A DNA stretch of 64,000 bases from Curtobacterium sp. MCSS17_008 (GTDB taxonomy: Bacteria > Actinomycetota > Actinomycetes > Actinomycetales > Microbacteriaceae), in NCBI RefSeq assembly GCF_003234185.1, contig NZ_QKSM01000007.1:1-64000 (forward strand), written 5' to 3'. Positions 58,188 to 64,000 of the stretch are shown here, piece after piece (the first letter of the stretch is position 1; the number at the start of each line of letters is the position of its first letter). Both the position numbers and the translations under genes were made by a program. A model generated the notes under the pieces. It was not told the origin of the DNA. It saw nothing but the letters and a program-made list of their open reading frames with translations, and searched no databases.

Positions 58188-58407
58188 TCAGCGCACGTGG
58201 GGCCAGTCCGTCGAGAGGTACGCCTCGACGGCGCGGTTGCGGAACGAGTAGGACTTCCCCCGGTCGATGATCCCGCGGACGGTGTCCAGGCGCTGCGAGT
58301 AGGACCGCCGAGTCGACGAGCCGGAGCGGATCGGCGCCCGCCGGCATCCGGAGCTGCGGCGTGACCCAGTCGTCCGAGGCGACGGCGTCTCGGGCATCAA
58401 CAGGCAC
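58188..58407 (-). pseudogene. Possible frameshifted small gene (antitoxin-like)
   Basis: Two overlapping frames carry plausible protein in different halves. From a GTG at 58407 the first half reads VPVDARDAVASDDWVTPQLR. In the next frame the second half reads LDTVRGIIDRGKSYSFRNRA then VEAYLSTDWPHVR before the stop at 58188. The first half of the second frame (from ATG 58397) is Arg/Ser/Pro-rich and looks like an out-of-frame shadow. A one-base shift near 58275-58290 would join them into one product of about 73 residues resembling a small ribbon-helix-helix-like protein. Alternatively the 69-residue frame alone is expressed. Family unknown. Confidence 0.35.
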
Positions 58408-58408
58408 G

Positions 58409-59431
58409 CTACTGGGTTGTTGAACTCAACAAGCGGCCTCGAAGGTCGCCGAGCCGGTCCGCCAGGAACGCCGCCTGCCGCTCCCAGTGCCGGTACCCGC
58501 CGCCCTCGTGGCCGTTGTACGGGTACACCTCGAGGTGCTTGTCGGGCGTCCCCAGCGCGTTGTAGGCCGCGAAGGTCGTGCGCGGCGGCACGATCTCGTC
58601 CATGAGCGCGACCGAGAACAGGGCCGGCGCGGTGATGCGCGCGGCGTGGTTGACCCCGTCGAAGTAGGCCGCGGTGCTCCACACCGTCTCGGCGGCGTCG
58701 CGGTGGACCGCCAGGTACCGGACCAGCTCCTGGTACGGATCGCTGACGGCGACGTCGGCCCCGTGCTCCCAGTCGCACAGGAACGCCACGTCGGGCATCA
58801 CGGCGACCAGGGGGCCGGTGTGCGCCTCGACGAGGGCTGCGGCCGCGATCGCGATCCCGCCGCCCTGGCTCCCGCCGGTCAGGGCGATGCGGTCGGGGTC
58901 GACACCGGACAGCGTGCGGACGGCGTCGACGAGGCGGACGGCGTCGGTGAAGACCCGACGGTAGTAGTGGTCGGCGGGGGAGTCGATCCCACGCGTCATC
59001 CAGCCGGCGATGTGCGGCCCGGAACCGTGCGGGTCCGGCGTGTCGCCGCCGCCCCATCCGCTGCCCTGGCCGCGGGTGTCCATCACGACGTGCACGTACC
59101 CGGCGAGGGCCCACGCGACGCGTTCACCGGGTCGCGAGCGCCCGCCGTTGTAGCCGAGGAACTCGACCACGGCGGGCAGGTCGCCGTGCGCGCCCGCCGG
59201 ACGCGAGACCCAGGCGCGCACCGGGTCGCCGGCGAACCCGGGGAAGGTCAGGTCCTGCACGTCGAGCGCGGTGACCGGTGTGTCGGCGGGCGTGAGGACG
59301 GGGGCGATGCCCTCGCCGGCCGCGCGCGCGTCCTCGATCGTGGACGCCCAGAACGCGTCGAAGTCGCCCGGCTCGCGCACCGAGGGACGGTACGCGCGGA
59401 GCTGGTCGAGGGGCAGGTCGGTGAGGGGCAT
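58409..59431 (-). CDS. Acetylxylan esterase / cephalosporin-C deacetylase (CE7) family
   Basis: A 340-residue alpha/beta hydrolase without a signal peptide. The CE7-type triad is visible: S188 in GGSQGGG, D278 in MDEIVPP and H308 in NGHEGGG. MDTRGQGSGWGGGDTPD and the ADHYYRRVFTDAVRLVDAVR segment are characteristic. The enzyme removes acetyl groups from small xylo-oligosaccharides in the cytoplasm, consistent with the xylB-xylA genes upstream on the same strand. The ATG has AAGGAG 6-7 bases upstream. A strong hairpin at 59481-59519 separates it from xylB. Confidence 0.9.
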   Translation of the reverse strand: MPLTDLPLDQLRAYRPSVREPGDFDAFWASTIEDARAAGEGIAPVLTPADTPVTALDVQDLTFPGFAGDPVRAWVSRPAGAHGDLPAVVEFLGYNGGRSRPGERVAWALAGYVHVVMDTRGQGSGWGGGDTPDPHGSGPHIAGWMTRGIDSPADHYYRRVFTDAVRLVDAVRTLSGVDPDRIALTGGSQGGGIAIAAAALVEAHTGPLVAVMPDVAFLCDWEHGADVAVSDPYQELVRYLAVHRDAAETVWSTAAYFDGVNHAARITAPALFSVALMDEIVPPRTTFAAYNALGTPDKHLEVYPYNGHEGGGYRHWERQAAFLADRLGDLRGRLLSSTTQ

Positions 59432-59480
59432 CGGGAGCTCCTTGCGAGTGGTGGGTCCGTCCGGGCGTACCGGGACGGAT

Positions 59481-59519
59481 CGGGCGTACCCGGTCGGACG
59501 GTCCGACCGGGTACGCCCG
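59481..59519. terminator. 19-bp hairpin between xylB and the esterase gene
   Basis: CGGGCGTACCCGGTCGGAC (59481-59499) pairs perfectly with 59501-59519 around one base. The left arm is itself preceded by a tandem relative at 59462-59480, which matches it at 16 of 19 positions. It lies downstream of xylB on the minus strand and should limit read-through. Confidence 0.7.
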
Positions 59520-59556
59520 GTTCCAGCAGGTGGGTGGTGCCGCGTCGCAGCCGGCC

Positions 59557-61026
59557 TCAGCGCGCGGCGGCGCGGTACTGCTCGAGCACCTCGGGCCGCG
59601 GGTCCGCGGGCACCACGGTGGCCGAGACCTCCCACGAGGGAAGGCAGCCGCCGAGCACCCACGCGGCCTGACGAGCGGCACCGGCGGCGACGTACTCGCC
59701 CGGCTCGGGGATCGACACGTCGCGTCCGAACACCTGCGCGGCGACGGCACGGACGGCCTCGTTCCGCGCGGCACCGCCGATGAGCAGCAGCCGCTCGACG
59801 GTGACGCCGGTGTCCTCGACCGCGGCGAGCCCGTCGGCCAGGGCGCACAGCATGCCCTCGACGGCGGCGCGGGCGAGGTGGGCCCGGTCCGTCGTCGCGG
59901 GCGTCATGCCCACGAGCGAGGCGGTGGCGTCCGGCCGGTTCGGCGTGCGCTCGCCGACGAAGTACGGCACGAGCACGAGCCCGTCCGCCCCGGCCGGCGC
60001 CTGCAGCGCGAGCTCGCCGAGCTCGCCGTGGTCGACGGAGAGGAGTCCGCCGATCACCTCGAGCACGCGGGCCGCGTTGAGCGTGGTGACGATCGGGAGG
60101 CGCGACCCGGTCCCGTCGGCGAAGCCCGCCACGGTCCCGCTCGGGTCCGTCACCTCGGTGTCGGTGACCCCGAACACGGTGCCGCTCGTGCCGAGCGACA
60201 CCGCGACGTCGCCCGGACCGAGCCCGAGCCCGAGCGCCGCCCCGGCGTTGTCGCCGAGCCCCGGGCCGACGACGAGTCCGGCGCGGGCGACCGCACCGCC
60301 CGGCAGCTCGACGTCGACGTCGAGCGTGCCCATCGCCTCGTCCGGCGCGACGACCCGCGGCACCACGACCGCGTCGTCGTCCCCCGTCTGTGCCGGGCGC
60401 ATCGGACGGCCCAGTGCCGATTCGAACAGCTCCGGGTCGTACTCCCGCCGCACGGGGTCCCAGTAGCCGGTGCCGCTGGCGTCCGAGCCGTCGGTCGCCA
60501 GGGCGTCCAGGTCGGGCCCGAGCGGGCTCTCGTCCGCCGGGCCGTACCCGCGCAGCCGCCACGACAGCCAGTCGTGGGGGAGCGCCACGGCGGCGACCCG
60601 GGCCGCGTTCTCGGCTTCCGCGTCGCGGAGCCATCGCAGCTTCGTGCCGGTGAACGAGGCCACCGGGACGAGACCCGTGCGGGCGACCCATGCCTCCCGG
60701 CCGAGCTCCTCGACCATCTGCGCGGCCGCGTCCGCACTGCGGACGTCGTTCCAGAGCAGGGCGTCGCGGACCACACGACCGTCGGCGTCGAGCGCGACCA
60801 TGCCGTGCTGCTGCCCGGCGATCGCGACGGCGGCGACGTCGTCGAACCCGCCGGCGTCCGCGATCGCGGTGCCGAGCGCGTCCCACCAGTGGCGCGGGTC
60901 GACGGACGTGCCGTCCGGGTGGGACGCGCGCCCCTCCCGGACGACCGCACCGGTCGACGCGTCACGGATGGTGACCTTGCAGGACTGGGTCGACGAGTCG
61001 ACCCCGGCGACGAGCTGCTGGCTCAA
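59557..61026 (-). CDS. xylB: Xylulokinase
   Basis: A 489-residue FGGY kinase that phosphorylates D-xylulose to xylulose-5-phosphate for the pentose phosphate pathway. Motifs: [15 protein letters not shown] (phosphate 1), [47 protein letters not shown] (xylulokinase-type GDN), [27 protein letters not shown], and [21 protein letters not shown] for ATP. It starts with TTG overlapping the xylA stop (TTGA) and has no ribosome site, so it is likely made by coupling to xylA. It is in-frame with the end of a far longer antisense reading that is not a gene. Confidence 0.93.
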   Translation of the reverse strand: MSQQLVAGVDSSTQSCKVTIRDASTGAVVREGRASHPDGTSVDPRHWWDALGTAIADAGGFDDVAAVAIAGQQHGMVALDADGRVVRDALLWNDVRSADAAAQMVEELGREAWVARTGLVPVASFTGTKLRWLRDAEAENAARVAAVALPHDWLSWRLRGYGPADESPLGPDLDALATDGSDASGTGYWDPVRREYDPELFESALGRPMRPAQTGDDDAVVVPRVVAPDEAMGTLDVDVELPGGAVARAGLVVGPGLGDNAGAALGLGLGPGDVAVSLGTSGTVFGVTDTEVTDPSGTVAGFADGTGSRLPIVTTLNAARVLEVIGGLLSVDHGELGELALQAPAGADGLVLVPYFVGERTPNRPDATASLVGMTPATTDRAHLARAAVEGMLCALADGLAAVEDTGVTVERLLLIGGAARNEAVRAVAAQVFGRDVSIPEPGEYVAAGAARQAAWVLGGCLPSWEVSATVVPADPRPEVLEQYRAAAR

Positions 61027-62213
61027 CGAGCGCCCATGAGGTGCTCGATCGCGAGCTGCTGCAGGCGCACGAAGCCGAAGCCCTTGCCGCCGAAGTACGC
61101 GTCGGCGTCGAAGTCCTCGTACGCCGAGCGGTCGGCGAGGAAGTCGTCGTACGACTCGCCGCTGCCCAGCGTCGGGGTGCTCAGCTCGTCGACCTTCGCG
61201 GCGGACAGGGCCTCCTGCACCTCGGGGTCGGCGCGGAACGCCTGCGCGCGCTCCTTGAGGAGCAGGTACATGCGCATGTTCGCCTTCGCCGAGTCCCAGA
61301 CGCCGGTGATGTCCTCGGTGCGGCTGGGCTTGTAGTCGAAGTGGCGCGGGCCGTCGTACGCCGGGCCGCCCTGCGGGGCGCCGTGCTCGAGCAGGTCGAC
61401 GAGCGAGAACGCGTTCTGCAGGTCGCCGTGACCGAACACGAGGTCCTGGTCGTACTTGATGCCGCGCTGACCGTTGAGGTCGATGTGGAAGAGCTTGCCC
61501 TGGTAGAGCGCCTGGGCGATGCCGGCCGTGAAGTTCAGGCCCGCCATCTGCTCGTGGCCGACCTCGGGGTTGATGCCGAACAGCTCCGGACGCTCGAGCG
61601 TCTCGGTGAAGGCGATCGCGTGGCCGAGGGTCGGCAGGAGGATGTCGCCGCGGGGCTCGTTCGGCTTCGGCTCGATGGCGAAGCGGATGTCGTAGCCCTT
61701 GTCGGTGACGTACTGGGCGAGCAGGTTGACAGCCTCGCGGTAGCGCTCGAGCGCGGCCTGCACGTCCTTGGCGGAGTCGTACTCCGAGCCCTCGCGGCCA
61801 CCCCACATGACGAACGTCTTCGCGCCGAGCTCGGCGGCGAGGTCGAGGTTGCGGAGCACCTTGCGGAGCGCGAAGCGGCGGACCGCGCGGTCGTTCGAGG
61901 TGAAGCCGCCGTCCTTGAAGACCGGGGCCGAGAACAGGTTCGTCGTGACCATCGGCACGACGATGCCGGTGGAATCGAGTGCGCCCTTGAGGCGGTCGAT
62001 CTGCGTCTGGCGCTCGGCGTCGGTCGAGCCGAACGCGAACAGGTCGTCGTCGTGGAAGGTCAGGCCGTAGGCGCCGAGCTCGTCGAGCTTCTCGACCGCC
62101 TCGACCACGTCCAGCGCGGGACGGGTCGGGCCGCCGAACGGGTCGGAGCCGTTGTAGCCGATGGTCCAGAGACCGAAGGAGAACTTGTCGTCGCGGGTGG
62201 GCGTCGTTGCCAT
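61023..62213 (-). CDS. xylA: Xylose isomerase
   Basis: A 396-residue metal-dependent aldose isomerase converting D-xylose to D-xylulose. Signatures: [24 protein letters not shown] (catalytic His), [28 protein letters not shown] (metal Glu and Lys), [28 protein letters not shown] (metal Asp and His) and [11 protein letters not shown]. The length fits the roughly 390-residue class I (Streptomyces-type) enzymes. The start lies next to a dyad ATGTTG-7-CAACAT, probably its operator, in the gap shared with the divergent Gfo/ThuA pair. xylB follows by overlap. Confidence 0.96.
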   Translation of the reverse strand: MATTPTRDDKFSFGLWTIGYNGSDPFGGPTRPALDVVEAVEKLDELGAYGLTFHDDDLFAFGSTDAERQTQIDRLKGALDSTGIVVPMVTTNLFSAPVFKDGGFTSNDRAVRRFALRKVLRNLDLAAELGAKTFVMWGGREGSEYDSAKDVQAALERYREAVNLLAQYVTDKGYDIRFAIEPKPNEPRGDILLPTLGHAIAFTETLERPELFGINPEVGHEQMAGLNFTAGIAQALYQGKLFHIDLNGQRGIKYDQDLVFGHGDLQNAFSLVDLLEHGAPQGGPAYDGPRHFDYKPSRTEDITGVWDSAKANMRMYLLLKERAQAFRADPEVQEALSAAKVDELSTPTLGSGESYDDFLADRSAYEDFDADAYFGGKGFGFVRLQQLAIEHLMGAR

Positions 62214-62242
62214 GGTGGATCACCGTTCGTCGTCGAAACAAA

Positions 62243-62261
62243 ATGTTGCCGCGCCCAACAT
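62243..62261. promoter_or_regulatory. Dyad operator between xylA and the divergent Gfo gene
   Basis: ATGTTG (62243-62248), CCGCGCC, CAACAT (62256-62261): a 6-bp perfect dyad with 7-bp spacer, 30 bases upstream of the xylA start and 50 before the oxidoreductase start. It fits a site for a ROK- or LacI-type xylose regulator, none of which is encoded next to it. Confidence 0.6.
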
Positions 62262-62310
62262 AAGCGGTAGGGTGGATCCTGGCAACACCGGATCGCAAAG
62301 GAGCGAGTGG

Positions 62311-63504
62311 ATGGCACACGACGGACACGGACCGGGTCGACTGCGGGTCGCCATGGTCGGGCACGGCTTCATGGGGGCGGCGCACTCCCAGGCGTGGCGG
62401 ACCGCGCCGCGGTTCTTCGACCTCGGGGTGGAGCCCGAGATGGCCGTGGTGGTCGGCCGCGACGCCGAGCGCACCGAGGCCGCGCGGCGGCAGTACGGGT
62501 GGCAGGCAGCGTCGACGGACTGGCGGCAGGTCGTCGCCGACCCGGACATCGACGTCGTCGACGTCGTGTCGCCCGGGTCCTCGCACGTCGAGGTCGCGAT
62601 CGCTGCGCTCGAGGCCGGCAAGCACGTGCTCTGCGAGAAGCCGCTCGCCAACACCGTGGACGAGGCCGAGGCGATGTCCGCCGCCGCGCAGGCCGCCGCC
62701 GAGCGCGGTGTCCGTGCGATGGTCGGCTTCAGCTACCGTCGCGTCCCCGCCATCGCGTTCGCCCGCCAGCTGGTCGCGGACGGGAGGATCGGGACCGTCC
62801 GCCAGGTCCGCGCGCTCTACCTGCAGGACTGGCTGGCCGACGAGGACGGTCCGATGACCTGGCGCCTGGACAAGGCGCTCGCCGGCTCCGGCTCGCTCGG
62901 CGACATCGGTGCGCACGCGATCGACCTCGTCGAGCACGTCACGGGCGGACAGCTGTCCACCGTGTCGGGCACGCTCGAGACCTTCGTGCACGAGCGGCCG
63001 CTCATGGCCGAGGGCGTCGGGCTCTCCGGCACCGCGTCGACCGAGCGCGGGCAGGTCACCGTCGACGACGCCGCGTTCTTCCTCGGTCGGCTCACGGGCG
63101 GCGCTGCCGAGGGCGCGATCGGCACCTTCGAGGCGACGCGCTACGCGACCGGCCGGAAGAACGGCCTGACGCTCGAGATCAGCGGCTCCGAGGGCGCGAT
63201 CCAGTTCGACCTCGAGTCGATGAACGAGCTGCGCCTGTACGAGTCGTCGGCACCGGCCGGGGAGCAGGGCTTCCGCCGCATCCTCGTCACCGAGCCGGAG
63301 CACCCGTGGATGGCCGCATGGTGGCCGACCGGGCACCTCATCGGCTACGAGCACACCTTCAGCCACCAGGTCGCCGACTTCGTGCAGGCGATCATCGCCG
63401 GCACCGACCCGCAGCCGTCGTTCGCGGACGGCCTGCACGTGCAGCGCGTCCTCGACGCGGTCGAGCGCAGCGCGGCCGACGGCAGCGCCTGGACGGTGAT
63501 CTGA
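62311..63504 (+). CDS. Gfo/Idh/MocA family oxidoreductase
   Basis: A 397-residue NAD(P)-dependent oxidoreductase. [10 protein letters not shown] is the Rossmann loop, followed by [36 protein letters not shown] (EKP lysine) and [10 protein letters not shown], with a C-terminal domain containing [15 protein letters not shown] and [15 protein letters not shown]. It is longer than the copy at 37185 but paired with a ThuA gene in the same way. The ATG has AAAGGAG 8 bases upstream. It is divergent from xylA across a shared operator, so it is probably expressed when xylose or a xylan-derived sugar is present. Confidence 0.9.
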   Translation: MAHDGHGPGRLRVAMVGHGFMGAAHSQAWRTAPRFFDLGVEPEMAVVVGRDAERTEAARRQYGWQAASTDWRQVVADPDIDVVDVVSPGSSHVEVAIAALEAGKHVLCEKPLANTVDEAEAMSAAAQAAAERGVRAMVGFSYRRVPAIAFARQLVADGRIGTVRQVRALYLQDWLADEDGPMTWRLDKALAGSGSLGDIGAHAIDLVEHVTGGQLSTVSGTLETFVHERPLMAEGVGLSGTASTERGQVTVDDAAFFLGRLTGGAAEGAIGTFEATRYATGRKNGLTLEISGSEGAIQFDLESMNELRLYESSAPAGEQGFRRILVTEPEHPWMAAWWPTGHLIGYEHTFSHQVADFVQAIIAGTDPQPSFADGLHVQRVLDAVERSAADGSAWTVI

Positions 63505-64000
63505 GTGGCGGACAGGAAGCGCGCCCTCGTCGTCCGCGGCGGCTGGGACGGGCACATGCCCGTCGAGACCACCGACCTGTTCGTCCCGTTCCTGCGCGAC
63601 AACGGCTTCGACGTGCACGTGTCGGACTCGACCGCCGTCTACGCCGACGAGTCGGTCATGGCCGACGTCGACCTCATCGTGCAGATCGTGACGATGTCGA
63701 CCATCGCGGACGACGAGTTCGCCGGACTGCAGCAGGCGGTGCTCGGCGGCGCCGGGCTCGCCGGGTGGCACGGCGGGATCGCGGACGCGTTCCGGAACAC
63801 CGCGGACTACCTGCACATGATCGGCGGGCAGTTCGCGCACCACGCGGGCAAGCACCCGTCGGAGCGCACCGGGGAGCAATCCGACAACTACATCCCGTAC
63901 ACGGTGCACATCACCGAGGCCGGGCACGAGCACCCGATCACGCAGGGCATCGAGGACTTCGACCTCGTGACCGAGCAGTACTGGGTGCTCTCCGACGAGT
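63505..64000 (+). CDS. ThuA-like domain protein, 3' end cut by the window
   Basis: The first 165 residues are visible and the frame remains open at the edge. It begins with GTG directly after the upstream stop, with no intergenic bases, so it is translationally coupled. [50 protein letters not shown] and [20 protein letters not shown] are ThuA features, with the amidotransferase-like fold and a GWHGG loop. It is a distinct subgroup from the ThuA protein at 38306. The role is inferred to be with the adjoining oxidoreductase. Confidence 0.85.
   Translation, partial: MADRKRALVVRGGWDGHMPVETTDLFVPFLRDNGFDVHVSDSTAVYADESVMADVDLIVQIVTMSTIADDEFAGLQQAVLGGAGLAGWHGGIADAFRNTADYLHMIGGQFAHHAGKHPSERTGEQSDNYIPYTVHITEAGHEHPITQGIEDFDLVTEQYWVLSDE

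Noticed and set aside
59557..63933. A 1458-codon minus-strand open frame that includes xylB and reads on upstream across xylA and the Gfo gene
   Set aside because: Only the xylB part is real. Upstream of 61026 the frame is out of register with xylA, which is complete and well conserved in another frame, and turns into Arg/Pro/Gly-rich shadow sequence.
1..64000. tRNA, rRNA, CRISPR, IS element, prophage or integron
   Set aside because: No tRNA cloverleaf, rRNA segment, regularly spaced repeats, transposase, integrase or terminal inverted repeats with target duplications were seen by eye on either strand.

Overview
The window is about 70% GC, uses GTG and TTG starts freely, and is packed with short-overlap operons. 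The gene content (FNT transporter, GH81/GH16 secreted glucanases, LAWTG-anchored surface proteins, several sugar ABC importers lacking their own ATPase, xylA/xylB) points to a Gram-positive actinobacterium. It is most likely a plant- or litter-associated Microbacteriaceae of the Curtobacterium type; this is inferred from gene content and style, with no database search. No rRNA, tRNA, CRISPR array, IS element, phage gene or origin was seen. Both ends cut a gene.

Region by region: 1-6230 holds a DUF1684 gene end and a complete five-gene peptide-type (Dpp/Opp-like) importer, then a small membrane protein. 6288-15369 holds an FNT channel, two large secreted carbohydrate-active proteins (a discoidin plus TIM-barrel glycosidase, and a 1809-residue GH81 beta-1,3-glucanase with an inserted domain and discoidin repeats) and an MTA/SAH nucleosidase. 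15570-23558 holds two sortase-type surface proteins, a DUF808 membrane protein, a secreted GH16 glucanase behind a structured leader, a VOC protein and a TetR/SDR pair. 23730-32064 holds a multidrug MFS/TetR unit, a DEAD-box helicase, a secreted FN3/propeller protein and an epimerase/TetR divergent pair with repeated operators.

32147-37088 is a three-gene, translationally coupled operon: a cellulose-synthase-like GT2, an RsbW-like anti-sigma ATPase, and a fusion of a GH26-like outer domain with an OpgC acyltransferase. It is probably an exopolysaccharide or biofilm locus. 37185-53331 carries three sugar ABC importers (each a binding protein plus two permeases, none with an ATPase), two LacI repressors, MarR and AraC regulators, and a Gfo/ThuA pair. 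53328-64000 continues sugar breakdown: a GH3 glycosidase, a GAF/SpoIIE phosphatase, a TetR, a CE7 acetylxylan esterase, xylB-xylA, and a second Gfo/ThuA pair.

Taken together the region looks like a plant-polymer (beta-1,3-glucan and xylan) utilisation neighbourhood: secreted or anchored enzymes cut polymers, ABC systems import oligosaccharides, cytoplasmic GH3, esterase and XylA/XylB finish the job, and local repressors with palindromic operators control each block. Two signals run through the whole window: a family of about 48-bp palindromes with constant outer arms placed after genes, and about ten genes whose start codon sits 6-7 bases after a TANNNT-like box with no ribosome binding site, suggesting leaderless mRNAs.
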